DNA from: Pseudomonas chlororaphis
Lineage (GTDB): Bacteria > Pseudomonadota > Gammaproteobacteria > Pseudomonadales > Pseudomonadaceae
Direction: 5' to 3'
DNA length: 64,000 nt
Assembly (NCBI RefSeq): GCF_003731765.1
Contig: NZ_MOAL01000002.1
Coordinates: forward strand, 434,001 to 498,000
Shown here: one piece after another, positions 44,542-55,356 of the stretch
Position numbering within the stretch: position 1 is the first letter of the stretch
How the letters are laid out: every line of letters begins with the position of its first letter
Position numbers and translations under genes: made by a program
The notes under the pieces: model-generated
The model's database searches: none
Told to the model about the DNA's origin: nothing
Seen by the model: the letters and a program-made list of their open reading frames with translations, nothing else

Positions 44542-45207
44542 TCAATCCAGCAGGGCCAGCGCCTCGGCGGTGCACTCCTGGATGCGGGCCCAGTCGCCGT
44601 TCTTGATCCACTCCGGATCGAGCATCCAGCTACCGCCCACGCACATCACATTCTTCAAGGCCATGTAGCTCTTGATGTTGCCCGGGCCAACGCCGCCGGT
44701 CGGGCAGAATTTCACCTCACCGAACGGGCCGCCCAACGCCTTGATCGCCGCCACGCCGCCACTGACTTCCGCCGGGAACAGCTTGAAGCGGCGATAACCC
44801 AAGGCGTAGCCCTCCATGATGCCGGAGGCGTTGCTGATGCCCGGCAACAGCGGGATCGAGCTGTCGACGCTGGCTTGCAGCAGGTCACGGGTAATGCCGG
44901 GCGTGACGATGAATTGCGAACCGGCCGCTTCGGCTGCGGCCAGCATGCTGCGATCCAGCACGGTGCCGGCACCAGTGACCAGTTCCGGACGCTGCTCACG
45001 CAGGATCTGGATGGCCTTGAGGCCGTACTGCGAACGCAGGGTCACTTCCAGGGCGGTCAAGCCGCCGGCAGCCAGGGCGTCGGCCAGAGGCAGCACGTCC
45101 TGTTCGCGGGCGATGGTGATGACCGGAAGAATCCGCGCCTTGGCGCAGAGGCTATCGATCAGGGCAACTTTGTCCGCCATGGAAACGGTCGGGCTTGGGT
45201 TTGTCAT
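44542..45207 (-). CDS. eda: KDPG aldolase
   Basis: 2-dehydro-3-deoxy-phosphogluconate aldolase of 221 residues, splitting KDPG to pyruvate and glyceraldehyde-3-phosphate. Catalytic Glu in ALEVTLRS, Schiff-base Lys in RFKLFPAEVSGG, phosphate loop CPTGGVGPGN. ATG 45207 has AAGGA 9 nt upstream; an earlier ATG (45228) that overlaps the pgl stop is less well supported. Third gene of zwf-pgl-eda. Confidence 0.95.
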   Translation of the reverse strand: MTNPSPTVSMADKVALIDSLCAKARILPVITIAREQDVLPLADALAAGGLTALEVTLRSQYGLKAIQILREQRPELVTGAGTVLDRSMLAAAEAAGSQFIVTPGITRDLLQASVDSSIPLLPGISNASGIMEGYALGYRRFKLFPAEVSGGVAAIKALGGPFGEVKFCPTGGVGPGNIKSYMALKNVMCVGGSWMLDPEWIKNGDWARIQECTAEALALLD

Positions 45208-45224
45208 AGCGGCTGATCCTTGGC

Positions 45225-45938
45225 TCATGGGCACCAGTAAATCTCTAACGGAGGTTGCAAAAAGGCACGCACCGGCATGGCGGCGACATCGTCGTCAGCC
45301 AAAGCGGCACTCAGGGTGGTCAATTTGGATTGACCGGCAATAGACAGCACGCTGAGCCTGGCCGAAGCCAGCAGCGCACGGCTCATGGTCAAGCGTTGAT
45401 GGGGCACGCTCGGCGCCAGCATCGGCCAGCAACGGCGGGTGCCGGCAACATCCAGCGCCTCCGCCAGGTTCGGGCTGTTGGGGAACAGGGACGCGGTGTG
45501 GCCGTCGTCGCCCATGCCCAGCACCAGCACGTCGATACCGGGCAATTCAGCCAACAGGCGATCAGCCTGCTGCGCCGCTTGGTCAAGGTTCGCTGCCGGA
45601 CTGTAGAGGCTGAGGAACTGGGCCTTGGCCGCCGCGCCCTGGAGCAGATAACGCTTGAGCAGGCCGGCATTGCTGTCCGCGTGCTCCACCGGGACCCAGC
45701 GCTCGTCAGCCAAAGTCACAACGACGTTTGCCCAGTCCAAGTCCTGCTTGGCCAGGCTCTGGAAGAAGGCCACCGGGCTGCGGCCGCCGGACACCACCAG
45801 GGTCGCGGTGCCGCGCGCAGCAATGGCCTGGCGCAGTTGTTCGGCCACGTTCAGCGCCAGGCCTTCGGCCAACAGCGTCGGGCTGCGGAACTCGTGGGCG
45901 CGTACGCCCGCGGGCAGTTGCAATTCAGATATCGCCAT
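45225..45938 (-). CDS. pgl: 6-phosphogluconolactonase
   Basis: Lactonase of 237 residues hydrolysing 6-phosphogluconolactone. DevB/SOL-type motifs: [25 protein letters not shown] and [21 protein letters not shown] lies 7 nt before ATG 45938, which supports this start. It overlaps the zwf end by 14 nt, so translational coupling is likely. Confidence 0.95.
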   Translation of the reverse strand: MAISELQLPAGVRAHEFRSPTLLAEGLALNVAEQLRQAIAARGTATLVVSGGRSPVAFFQSLAKQDLDWANVVVTLADERWVPVEHADSNAGLLKRYLLQGAAAKAQFLSLYSPAANLDQAAQQADRLLAELPGIDVLVLGMGDDGHTASLFPNSPNLAEALDVAGTRRCWPMLAPSVPHQRLTMSRALLASARLSVLSIAGQSKLTTLSAALADDDVAAMPVRAFLQPPLEIYWCP

Positions 45939-47394
45939 ACCAAGACCTCCCATCCCGCGTGATCAGTGCAATGGAGCTCATCGGCCCCCAGGACCCGGCC
46001 GCATAGGGCTTGGGTGCATCACCGGACTTCTTCCACCCGGCGATCAACTGGTCACACCACTTCCACGCGGCTTCGATTTCATCTTTACGGACAAACAGGT
46101 TCTGATTGCCGCGCATCACTTCCAGCAACAACCGCTCGTAGGCGTCGGGGATCCGCGCACTGCGATAGGTATCGGAAAAATTCAGCTGCAACGGTCCGCT
46201 GCGCAGCTGCATGCCCTTGTCCAGGCCTTGTTCCTTGGTCATCACCCGCAGGGAAATACCTTCGTCCGGTTGCAGGCGGATGATCAGCTTGTTGCTGATC
46301 TGCAGGCGCTGCTCGGGGGCGAAGATGTAGTGCGACGGTTCCTTGAAGTGGATGACGATCTGCGACAGCTTCTGCGGCATGCGTTTGCCGGTGCGCAGGT
46401 AGAACGGCACCCCGGCCCAACGCCAGTTGCGGATATCGGCCCGCAGGGCAACGAAGGTTTCGGTGTCGCTCTGGGTGTTGGAGTTTTCTTCCTCCAGGTA
46501 CCCGGGCACCGATTTGCCTTCGCTGTGGCCGGCGATGTACTGGCCGCGCACCACTTGGGTGGTCAGGCCTTCCGGGCTGATGGGCGCCAGGGCCTTGAGC
46601 ACCTTGACCTTCTCGTCGCGGATGCTATCGGCGGACAGGTCCGCTGGCGGGTCCATGGCGATCAGGCAAAGCAGTTGCAGCAGGTGGTTCTGGATCATGT
46701 CCCGCAGCTGGCCGGCCTTGTCGAAGTAGCCCCAGCGGCCTTCGATGCCGACCTTCTCGGCCACGGTGATTTCCACGTGGGAGATGTAGTTCTGGTTCCA
46801 CTGGGTTTCGAACAGGCTGTTGGCGAAACGCAGGGCGATCAGGTTCTGCACCGTCTCTTTGCCCAGGTAGTGGTCGATGCGGTAGATGCGGTTTTCCGGG
46901 AAGAACTGCGCCACCGCGTCGTTGACCTTGCGCGACGAGTCCAGGTCCGAGCCGATGGGTTTTTCCAGCACCACACGGGTGTGTTCGTTCAGGCCAACCT
47001 TCGACAGGTTCTCGCAGATGGCGCCGTACACCGCCGCCGGGGTGGCGAAATAGGCGATCAGGCGCTGCGCGCTGCCGGCACGTTCGGCCAGGGCCACGTA
47101 GTCATCGGCCTTGAGGAAGTCCACATGCAGGTAGCTCAGACGTGCCAGGAAACGCTCCAGCACTTGGGCATCAATGTCCTTGGCGCCCAGGTAACGCCGC
47201 AGCTCAGCCTCGATAAACGCCAGGTGCTGCTGCTCGCTGCCCGCTTCACGGGCCAGGGCAAGAATGCGCGTGTCCTCATGCAGCAGACCGGCACCGTCGA
47301 GTTGATACAGGGCAGGAAAGAGTTTGCGAAGCGCCAGATCCCCCAGCGCGCCGAACAAGGCAAAGGTGCAGGGTTCAACCGTTATCGAAGGCAT
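45925..47394 (-). CDS. zwf: Glucose-6-phosphate dehydrogenase
   Basis: G6PD of 489 residues, oxidising glucose-6-phosphate to the lactone. The nucleotide loop [12 protein letters not shown] lies at 14-25, EKPIGSD at 144-150 and the catalytic RIDHYLGKE at 172-180, all intact. It heads the zwf-pgl-eda operon opposite hexR, with a HexR-type site and a CA motif upstream. Confidence 0.96.
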   Translation of the reverse strand: MPSITVEPCTFALFGALGDLALRKLFPALYQLDGAGLLHEDTRILALAREAGSEQQHLAFIEAELRRYLGAKDIDAQVLERFLARLSYLHVDFLKADDYVALAERAGSAQRLIAYFATPAAVYGAICENLSKVGLNEHTRVVLEKPIGSDLDSSRKVNDAVAQFFPENRIYRIDHYLGKETVQNLIALRFANSLFETQWNQNYISHVEITVAEKVGIEGRWGYFDKAGQLRDMIQNHLLQLLCLIAMDPPADLSADSIRDEKVKVLKALAPISPEGLTTQVVRGQYIAGHSEGKSVPGYLEEENSNTQSDTETFVALRADIRNWRWAGVPFYLRTGKRMPQKLSQIVIHFKEPSHYIFAPEQRLQISNKLIIRLQPDEGISLRVMTKEQGLDKGMQLRSGPLQLNFSDTYRSARIPDAYERLLLEVMRGNQNLFVRKDEIEAAWKWCDQLIAGWKKSGDAPKPYAAGSWGPMSSIALITRDGRSWYGDI

Positions 47395-47399
47395 GATGT

Positions 47400-47407
47400 T
47401 TGTTCTT
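47400..47407 (-). promoter_or_regulatory. CA motif at zwf start
   Basis: AAGAACAA on the minus strand, 5 nt before the zwf ATG, fitting AAnAAnAA. Confidence 0.5.
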
Positions 47408-47459
47408 TTATCAAGTTAAGCTACAAATACCTTTTTTCAAGGCATCACTCAAGGGAAAA

Positions 47460-47478
47460 TGTAGTAATAAACACAACA
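47460..47478. promoter_or_regulatory. HexR operator-like site, zwf promoter
   Basis: TGTAGT-N7-ACAACA (plus strand), an imperfect dyad. One half matches the HexR ACAA core exactly and the other has one change. It lies between zwf and hexR. Confidence 0.65.
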
Positions 47479-47591
47479 TTTTCTCAAAATGCAGATTGCG
47501 TGTGGTGGTCAGTCAAGGCCATCAGTAGGATAGGCCACCGCCACGGGCCGCTTCAAAGGCCCTATTTGCATAGCCGATCTAAGGAACATAT

Positions 47592-48461
47592 ATGGACCGC
47601 GTGCGAAACCTCCTGGAACAGATCCAGAGCCGCCTTGAAGATTTGAACAAGGCCGAACGTAAAGTCGCCGAGGTCATCCTGCTCAACCCGCAGCAGGCGA
47701 CCCGCTTCAGCATCGCCGCGCTGGCCCAGGCCGCCTCGGTCAGCGAACCGACCGTGAACCGCTTCTGCCGCTCGTTCGGCGTCAGCGGCTACCCGGAACT
47801 CAAGTTGCAGTTGGCCCAGAGCCTGGCCAGCGGCGCCGCGTACGTCAGCCGCGCCGTAGAGGCCGACGACAACCCCGAAGCCTACACACAAAAAATCTTC
47901 GGCAGTGCCATCGCCTCCCTGGACAGCGCCTGCCAGGCCCTGGACCCGAATCTGATCAGCAAGGCCGTCGATCTGTTGATCCAGGCCCGGCAAATCCACT
48001 TCTTCGGCCTCGGTGCCTCGGCCCCGGTGGCAATGGATGCGTTGCACAAGTTTTTCCGCTTCAACCTGGCGGTGACGGCCCATGCCGACGTGCTGATGCA
48101 GCGCATGATCGCCTCGGTGGCCCACACCGGCGAATTGTTCGTGATCATTTCCTACACCGGCCGCACCCGCGAACTGGTGGAAGTGGCGCGCATTGCCCGG
48201 GAAAACGGTGCTTCGGTACTGGGGCTGACGGCGGAAAACTCGCCACTGGCCAAGGCCAGCACCCTGAGCTTGAACATTCCGCTGCCCGAAGACACTGACA
48301 TCTATATGCCGATGACGTCGCGGATCATCCAGCTCACCGTGCTCGACGTGTTGGCCACCGGCATGACCCTGCGCCGTGGCGTGGACTTCCAGCCGCACCT
48401 GCGCAAGATCAAGGAAAGCCTCAACGCCAGCCGCTATCCGGTGGGCGACGAGTTCAACTGA
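47592..48461 (+). CDS. hexR: HexR, RpiR-family repressor of glucose catabolism
   Basis: RpiR-type regulator of 289 residues: N-terminal helix-turn-helix [57 protein letters not shown] (about 37-62), and a C-terminal SIS domain ([19 protein letters not shown], then [25 protein letters not shown]), which senses KDPG in P. putida. Divergent from zwf. Targets in this window are zwf, edd and gap, judged from their operators. Confidence 0.95.
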   Translation: MDRVRNLLEQIQSRLEDLNKAERKVAEVILLNPQQATRFSIAALAQAASVSEPTVNRFCRSFGVSGYPELKLQLAQSLASGAAYVSRAVEADDNPEAYTQKIFGSAIASLDSACQALDPNLISKAVDLLIQARQIHFFGLGASAPVAMDALHKFFRFNLAVTAHADVLMQRMIASVAHTGELFVIISYTGRTRELVEVARIARENGASVLGLTAENSPLAKASTLSLNIPLPEDTDIYMPMTSRIIQLTVLDVLATGMTLRRGVDFQPHLRKIKESLNASRYPVGDEFN

Positions 48462-48498
48462 GTCGAGCCCATCGCCGGCCAGCGCTCCCACAGGGAGC

Positions 48499-49353
48499 CT
48501 AGGCCACCGCCCGCGCCTGCAGGCTCAAGTGCGCCTGCTCCCCGGGCGCCAGGCACAGGCTGTCGGTGCCGCCGCTGGCAGCCTCGACACAGACAAAGCC
48601 TGACACCTCGTTCCAGCTCACCCCCAGCAACGGCCGATGGCCTGGGTGCCAAACCACAGTGTCGCCGCACTCCCCGGTATCGATGTGCAGCTCACGCTGC
48701 CAGGCGCTGTCCTTGAGCTGCAATTCGCCCTCGTGCTGGAACACCCGCTGACACCCGCCCTCCACTCGCAACTCGCCTTTCTGCTGGCAAGCCTGGCGGT
48801 TCAACTGGTCGTAACCCTGCGCACCGTCGAGCCCAGACAGCGCTACCTCACCAACGTCACCAATACGCCAGTAAGCGTGCAAAGCCTGGCTCAATTGGCA
48901 AGGTTCGCTGTCTTGATGCTCAGTGCTCAGGCGCAGATCCATGGTTTCACCCAGGTGCGCATGCAAGTCGACCTTCCAGTCGCACAACTGCAACTGCCAG
49001 TGCAGGCGCACGCCATCGTCGTCACTGCTGCTGTCCAGGAGCTTCCAGTCAATCAGCCGTGCCCACCCGTGGGACGGCCAGGCATTTTCGCTGGGATGAC
49101 GGCCGTACCAGGGCCAGCACACCGGCACCCCGCCACGGATCGCCCCGACTTGCGGCCACTTGGCCGCGCACCACAACCAGGGTTTCTGGCCGGCCGGCTG
49201 GAAATGCAGCAATTGCGCGCCCTGGCGACTGAACACCGCCTGGCACAGGGGATGGTCGATCACCAGGACGTCGCGCAGTTGATAGCGCTCCCAGGCAAAC
49301 ACCGGGCGCTCGCGCAAGGATTTGAAAAAGCGTTGTAGCGGATGCTCGTGCAT
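48499..49353 (-). CDS. D-hexose-6-phosphate mutarotase (YeaD-like)
   Basis: Aldose-1-epimerase-fold protein of 284 residues interconverting hexose-6-phosphate anomers. Seen: GAQLLHFQPAGQKPWLWCAAKWP, GGVPVCWPWYGRHPSENAWPSHGWAR (catalytic-region His) and VVWHPGHRPLLGVSWNEVSGFVCVEA. ATG 49353 has AGGA 9 nt upstream; ATG 49374 lacks one. It follows oprB after a terminator, so readthrough or its own promoter is needed. Confidence 0.9.
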   Translation of the reverse strand: MHEHPLQRFFKSLRERPVFAWERYQLRDVLVIDHPLCQAVFSRQGAQLLHFQPAGQKPWLWCAAKWPQVGAIRGGVPVCWPWYGRHPSENAWPSHGWARLIDWKLLDSSSDDDGVRLHWQLQLCDWKVDLHAHLGETMDLRLSTEHQDSEPCQLSQALHAYWRIGDVGEVALSGLDGAQGYDQLNRQACQQKGELRVEGGCQRVFQHEGELQLKDSAWQRELHIDTGECGDTVVWHPGHRPLLGVSWNEVSGFVCVEAASGGTDSLCLAPGEQAHLSLQARAVA

Positions 49354-49397
49354 GTGCCGCAGTCCTGAACTCATGAACCCGAGGAGGCGCCGCCCTC

Positions 49398-49427
49398 AAA
49401 AAAAAGCGGACAGCCTGGGCCGTCCGC
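49398..49427 (-). terminator. Terminator after oprB
   Basis: GCGGAC/GTCCGC stem with a 10-nt loop and eight T on the minus strand, 39 bp past the oprB stop. Confidence 0.87.
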
Positions 49428-49465
49428 GAAATGCGCACATAGAGAGGGAGCTTATCGCAAGCGCG

Positions 49466-50815
49466 TTAGAACACCGACTGAATTTTCAGGCCGGCGACCA
49501 GCGCGTTGTCGACTTGGTCCACACCACCCGGATGGGTGATGTATTGCAGGTTGGGACGCACGGTCAGCCAGTTGGTGACGTGGAAGCCGTAGTTGATTTC
49601 GTAGTTGTACTCGGTGTCACGCACCGGCGAGAACGCCAGGTCATCGTAGTCCGTCACACCTGCAGCGGCGTTGGCCAGCTCGGTGTTTTTCTTCACGTCA
49701 TCGTTGACATGGATGCGCGAGAAACCGATGCCGACGTCGTCTTTTGGACGGGCGTCGAATGGCCCCTTGTACACAAACATCAGCGACTGATAGTTGTCGA
49801 CGAAGTTGGTGTCCTTGTCGTGGAACGTCGCGTTGGCGGCGATGTTCAGACCACGGGAAGCGTCGCCATTGTGGGTGGTGAGTTGCTGTTGCAGAACACC
49901 CCAGTAACCGCTCTTGCTGTTGCGTACGCGGTAGGCATTACCGGTGGTCGCAGCGTCAGCGCCGTTGACGTCTTCGCGAACATCATTGGCGTCGGCCGTG
50001 CTCTTGTAGTAACCCACACGGTATTCGCCCGGCAAGCCATTGAGCTTCGGCGACCAGACCAATTCAACCGGCAACACGGTGCCTTTGGTGCCGCTGCCGC
50101 TGAGTTTGAAACCGTTGCCGTGTTCCAGTTGCGAAGGGTTCTGGTTGTACGCACCGATCTGCGCATACAACTCAGGCGTGATGTTGTACTTCACGCGCAA
50201 CGCCGCCTGCATGACCGGCCAGTTGTACCAAATGCCAGTCGCCCAGTTACCCGCCTGGGAACCGCAGAAGGCCAGGTTCTGGAACTCGCAAGGGAAGGTG
50301 TTGAAGTCTTCGCCTTCGCCGAAATAACCGGCCTTGACGTCCAGCTTGCCGTCGAGGAACTGATGCTGCACCCACAGTTGGGTCAGACGCACCATGTGGC
50401 CACGGCCGTAGACTTCCTGGGACGAACTCAAGGTGCCGGCACGTGGGTCGCCGACGCGGTCGTTGGAGATGTTCTGACCGTTACGGTTGGTCAGCTGGAT
50501 CTTGGCCTGGGTGTTATCCCAGCCCCAGAGCTTTTGCAGGTCCAGCGCCACGCCCAAGCCAAACTGGTCGGCATAACGCGCGGTCTTGTCGTTGTTGTAG
50601 CCGCCGTGCAGGTTGCTCCCCACCTCACCGACGTAGTCGGCCTTGATGTCGATACCCTGCTCGATCAGCTTGGTACGCTCGCCACCCCAGTCGCCGGTCA
50701 TCCACTTGGAGTCGGCACTGAACGCCTCGTCCGCCATCGCGTTGGCCGACAGAACCAGTGCGGCTACCGCTGACAGCTGGCAGAGCAAGCGTGTGTTGGT
50801 GTGTTTCTTTGTCAT
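49466..50815 (-). CDS. oprB: Glucose-selective porin OprB
   Basis: Carbohydrate porin of 449 residues admitting glucose through the outer membrane. Signal peptide 1-28 (cleavage MA/DEAF), then WMTGDWGGERTKLIEQGIDIKADYVGEVGSN, characteristic of OprB, amphipathic strands, and a C-terminal aromatic residue (IQSVF) recognised by outer-membrane assembly. Downstream of gtsD (93 bp). Confidence 0.94.
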   Translation of the reverse strand: MTKKHTNTRLLCQLSAVAALVLSANAMADEAFSADSKWMTGDWGGERTKLIEQGIDIKADYVGEVGSNLHGGYNNDKTARYADQFGLGVALDLQKLWGWDNTQAKIQLTNRNGQNISNDRVGDPRAGTLSSSQEVYGRGHMVRLTQLWVQHQFLDGKLDVKAGYFGEGEDFNTFPCEFQNLAFCGSQAGNWATGIWYNWPVMQAALRVKYNITPELYAQIGAYNQNPSQLEHGNGFKLSGSGTKGTVLPVELVWSPKLNGLPGEYRVGYYKSTADANDVREDVNGADAATTGNAYRVRNSKSGYWGVLQQQLTTHNGDASRGLNIAANATFHDKDTNFVDNYQSLMFVYKGPFDARPKDDVGIGFSRIHVNDDVKKNTELANAAAGVTDYDDLAFSPVRDTEYNYEINYGFHVTNWLTVRPNLQYITHPGGVDQVDNALVAGLKIQSVF

Positions 50816-50831
50816 CCCTACATCCTCGTCT

Positions 50832-50842
50832 TTATTGTTATT
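50832..50842 (-). promoter_or_regulatory. CA motif in oprB leader
   Basis: AATAACAATAA, an extended AAnAAnAA run, 16 nt before the oprB ATG. Confidence 0.5.
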
Positions 50843-50908
50843 AACTGTTTTTATCTAACGCGGTTTACAGCGATTGCGACGGATGACAGGCCACCCGCCA
50901 CGGATTCA

Positions 50909-52069
<1,161 letters not shown>

Positions 52070-52072
52070 CTT

Positions 52073-52918
52073 TTACCCCTTGACCGCGCCGGACGTCAGC
52101 CCACGCAGGAAATACTTGCCAGCGAATATGTAGACCAGCAGTGTCGGCAGCCCGGCGATCATCGCCGCCGCCATATCAACGTTGTATTCCTTGGCCCCGG
52201 TGCTGGTGTTGACCAGGTTGTTCAGGGCCACGGTGATCGGTTGCGCGTCGCCGCTGGCAAACACCACGCCGAACAGGAAGTCGTTCCAGATCTGGGTGAA
52301 CTGCCAGATCAGGCACACCATGACGATCGGCACCGACATCGGCAGCAGGATCTTGCCGAAGATGGTGAAGAACCCGGCACCGTCCAGGCGCGCGGCCTTG
52401 ACCAGCGCATCGGGGATGCTCACGTAGTAGTTGCGGAAAAACAGCGTGGTGAAGGCCAGCCCGTAGACCACGTGCACCAGCACCAGGCCGGTGGTGGTGT
52501 TGGCCAGGCCGAACTTGCCGAGGGTGAATGAGGCCGGCAGCAGCACCGTCTGGAACGGCAGGAAGCAGCCGAACAGCAGCAGGCCGAAGAACAACTGCGA
52601 ACCGCGGAAGCGCCACATCGACAGCACGTAGCCGTTCATCGCGCCGATAAAGGTCGAGATCAGCACCGCCGGCACGGTGATCTTCACCGAGTTCCAGAAG
52701 TAGCCACCCACGGTGTCCCAGGCCTTGAGCCAGCCGATGCCGTCGATCACGGTGGGCCAGCTCAGCAGGTTGCCGGTGCGGATATCTTCCGGGGTCTTGA
52801 AGCTGGTGAGCAGCATCACCACCAGCGGGATCAGGTACACCGCCGCTGCCAGCAGCAAGGTGGCGTAGATGGCGATGCGACTGAAATTGAGGGTCGGTTT
52901 GCCAATCGGGTTAGTCAT
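52073..52918 (-). CDS. gtsC: Glucose ABC transporter permease GtsC
   Basis: MalG-type permease of 281 residues with six hydrophobic helices. The EAA loop is PDALVKAARLDGAGFFTIFGKILLPMSVP, which docks to the ATPase. It overlaps gtsB by 8 nt and precedes gtsD by 3 nt. Confidence 0.93.
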   Translation of the reverse strand: MTNPIGKPTLNFSRIAIYATLLLAAAVYLIPLVVMLLTSFKTPEDIRTGNLLSWPTVIDGIGWLKAWDTVGGYFWNSVKITVPAVLISTFIGAMNGYVLSMWRFRGSQLFFGLLLFGCFLPFQTVLLPASFTLGKFGLANTTTGLVLVHVVYGLAFTTLFFRNYYVSIPDALVKAARLDGAGFFTIFGKILLPMSVPIVMVCLIWQFTQIWNDFLFGVVFASGDAQPITVALNNLVNTSTGAKEYNVDMAAAMIAGLPTLLVYIFAGKYFLRGLTSGAVKG

Positions 52919-53819
52919 GGCGCTTGCCTCGCAGCTCGGAGTACAGGTACGGCACGAGGATGGTCAGCACAGCGCCCAGCATCAGCATGGCGCTGGCCGA
53001 ACCGATGCCCATCTGGCCACGGCTGAAGGTGAAGGAGTACATGAACATCGCCGGCAGATCGGAGGAGTAGCCCGGGCCACCTGCGGTCATCGCGGCCACC
53101 AGGTCGAAGCTCTTGATGGCGATGTGGGCGAGGATCATGAAGGCACTGAAAAACACCGGGCGCAGGCTCGGCAGTACGATCTTCAGGTAGATGGTCGGCA
53201 GGCTCGCACCGTCGACCTGGGCAGCGCGGATGATCGACTGATCCACCCCACGCAGGCCCGCCAGGAACATCGCCATGACAAACCCCGAGGCCTGCCACAC
53301 CGCGGCGATCACCAGGCAGTAGACCACCCGATCCTGATCCACCAGCCAGTCCAGGCGGAAGCCTTCCCAGCCCCAGTCACGCAGCATTTTGTCCAGGCCC
53401 AGGCCAGGGTTGAGCAGCCATTTCCAGGCGGTACCGGTGACGATCATCGACAGCGCCATCGGGTACAGGTAGATGGTGCGGATGAAGCCTTCCTTGCGAA
53501 TCCGCTGGTCCAGCAGCACCGCGAGGAACACCCCGAGCACCAGGCTGATACCGATGAACATGCCGCCGAACAGGGCGAGGTTCTTGCTCGCCACCCACCA
53601 GCGGTCGTTGTCCATCAAACGCATGTATTGCTGCAGGCCAACCCATTTGTAGGTCGGCATGAAGCTGGAATTGGTAAAGGACAGAATGAACGTCCAGATG
53701 ATGTAACCGTAGAAACCCACCAGCACGATGAGCATGCTCGGCGCCAGCACCAACTTGGGGAGCCAGCGCTGCAGCGCATCGAACGGTGAAGCTTTGCTGA
53801 AAACCGCCACAGAGCTCAT
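52911..53819 (-). CDS. gtsB: Glucose ABC transporter permease GtsB
   Basis: MalF-type permease of 302 residues with about six helices. EAA loop GVDQSIIRAAQVDGASLPTIYLKIVLPSLRPV. It is separated from gtsA by 122 bp containing a paired REP structure, which may lower its expression relative to the binding protein. Confidence 0.93.
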   Translation of the reverse strand: MSSVAVFSKASPFDALQRWLPKLVLAPSMLIVLVGFYGYIIWTFILSFTNSSFMPTYKWVGLQQYMRLMDNDRWWVASKNLALFGGMFIGISLVLGVFLAVLLDQRIRKEGFIRTIYLYPMALSMIVTGTAWKWLLNPGLGLDKMLRDWGWEGFRLDWLVDQDRVVYCLVIAAVWQASGFVMAMFLAGLRGVDQSIIRAAQVDGASLPTIYLKIVLPSLRPVFFSAFMILAHIAIKSFDLVAAMTAGGPGYSSDLPAMFMYSFTFSRGQMGIGSASAMLMLGAVLTILVPYLYSELRGKRHD

Positions 53820-53838
53820 CGCAATAATCCAGTTAAAA

Positions 53839-53916
53839 CGTAGGAACCGGCTTGCCGGCGAGGCAGGCGCTGCGGTGTGTCAGGCACACCGCGTCGCCCG
53901 CAAGCGGGCTCCTACA
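53839..53916. repeat. REPIN (two inverted REPs) between gtsA and gtsB
   Basis: CGTAGGAACCGGCTTGCCGG at the left and GCCCGCAAGCGGGCTCCTAC at the right face each other around an internal 8-bp stem (GCGGTGTG/CACACCGC). It lies inside the gts operon. Confidence 0.87.
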
Positions 53917-53941
53917 GAGGGTGAGGTGGACGAGCCGGGGA

Positions 53942-55234
53942 TTACTGGGCGGCTTTGACGGCCGATGCCAGCTGCGCACTGGCCTTGGCCGGGTCCGCAT
54001 CCTTGTCGTTCATGAAGTTGGTGACCACGTCGAAGATCGCGCCCTGCACTGCCAGGGAAGTGGCCATGTTGTGCGCCATGCTCGGTTGCAGGCCGCCGGT
54101 CTTCTCGTCAGCCAGGAAGTCCTTGGCTGCCGCTTGCGCGCAGGAGTCGAAACCCAGGCCGCTCATGTCGTTAAGCATGTCGGTGCGCACCGGGATCGAA
54201 CCCTTGTTGATGCTGAAGACCTTCTGGAAGTCCTTGCCCAACGCCACTTTGGCCAGGTCCTGCTGAGCGGCGATATCGCCTTTGCGATCCGCTTTCAGCT
54301 TGAACACCGCCAGGGAGTCGATGTTGTAGGTGAAGGCTTTTTCGGTGCCCGGGAACGGCACGCATTGGTAGTCCTTGCCGGCGATTTTCTTCGCCGCGGT
54401 CCACTCGCTCTTGGCCCAGTCACCCATCATCTGCATGCCGGCCTTGCCGTTGATCACGTCGGCGGCAGCGATGTTCCAGTCACGCCCGGCACGGTTGGGG
54501 TCCATGTAGCCGGTGAGTTTTTTCAGCTCGGTGAAAGTCTTGGTCATCTCCGGGCCGGACAGGGTCTTCTGGTCCAGGTCGACCAGGGCCTTCTTGTAGC
54601 CATCGGCGCCCATGACCGAGAGCACCACGTCTTCGAACACGGTGCTGTCCTGCCATGGCTGGCCGCCGTGGGCCAGGGCGATAAAGCCGGCGGCCTTGAG
54701 CTTGTCACCGGCGGCATAGAATTCTTCGAGGGTGGTCGGGGCTTTATCAATCCCGGCTTTCTTGAACACTTCCGGGTTGATCCACAGCCAGTTGACCCGG
54801 TGGATATTCACCGGCACGGCCACGTAGTCGCCTTCGAATTTGACAGTGTCAGAGACTTTTTTCGACAGCAGCTCGTCCCACTTTTCGGACTTGGCGACGT
54901 CTTTCAGGGTGTCGGTGCTGAGCAAGCCAGTGCTGCCCCACTCCTGGATGTCCGGGCCTTTGATCTGGGCAACGCCCGGCGGGTTACCGGCCACGGCACG
55001 GCTTTTCAGCACGGTCATGGCAGTGGAACCACCGCCACCGGCGACAGCGCCGTCCTTCCAGGTGAAGCCGTCTTTTTCGACTTGGGCCTTGAGCACATCG
55101 ACCGCTGCTTTTTCGCCACCCGACGTCCACCAATGCACGACTTCCACAGAACCTTTGGAATCGGCGGCAAGCGCATTCAGGGGAAACAATGAGGCGAGGG
55201 AAATGACAGTGGCGAGGCGAGAAATCGCATTCAT
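53942..55234 (-). CDS. gtsA: Glucose-binding protein GtsA (GltB)
   Basis: Periplasmic sugar-binding protein of 430 residues. Signal peptide about 1-23 (cleavage LA/AD), then [29 protein letters not shown], the usual start of the glucose/glycerol-phosphate-type binding domain. AAAGGT lies 7 nt before ATG 55234. First gene of gtsABCD-oprB. A composite regulatory element sits 80 nt upstream. Confidence 0.94.
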   Translation of the reverse strand: MNAISRLATVISLASLFPLNALAADSKGSVEVVHWWTSGGEKAAVDVLKAQVEKDGFTWKDGAVAGGGGSTAMTVLKSRAVAGNPPGVAQIKGPDIQEWGSTGLLSTDTLKDVAKSEKWDELLSKKVSDTVKFEGDYVAVPVNIHRVNWLWINPEVFKKAGIDKAPTTLEEFYAAGDKLKAAGFIALAHGGQPWQDSTVFEDVVLSVMGADGYKKALVDLDQKTLSGPEMTKTFTELKKLTGYMDPNRAGRDWNIAAADVINGKAGMQMMGDWAKSEWTAAKKIAGKDYQCVPFPGTEKAFTYNIDSLAVFKLKADRKGDIAAQQDLAKVALGKDFQKVFSINKGSIPVRTDMLNDMSGLGFDSCAQAAAKDFLADEKTGGLQPSMAHNMATSLAVQGAIFDVVTNFMNDKDADPAKASAQLASAVKAAQ

Positions 55235-55245
55235 CTGAAGTACCT

Positions 55246-55256
55246 TTCTTGTTGTT
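55246..55256 (-). promoter_or_regulatory. CA motif in gtsA leader
   Basis: AACAACAAGAA on the minus strand just before the Shine-Dalgarno, an extended AAnAAnAA. Confidence 0.6.
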
Positions 55257-55314
55257 ATGCATGCAAGTCTGGTGCTTGCGCTGCACAGGAGTTTAAACAG
55301 GGTAGTCGAGCCGA

Positions 55315-55356
55315 CAGGTAACGAAGCGACGGACAAATGTCACCACATGGTTACAT
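55315..55356 (-). promoter_or_regulatory. Composite element, gtsA copy
   Basis: CAGGTAACGAAG-N8-AAATGTCACC (55315-55344), the second half of which forms a dyad ATGTCACC-ACAT-GGTTACAT (55337-55356) with one mismatch. The dyad runs into the stop codon of the AGE gene. It lies 80 nt before gtsA. Same layout at 56669. Confidence 0.65.

Noticed and set aside
45655..47646. Open frame of 663 codons on the plus strand, opposite pgl/zwf
   Set aside because: Spans the 3' end of one gene and all of another in antisense; zwf and pgl are intact and recognisable.
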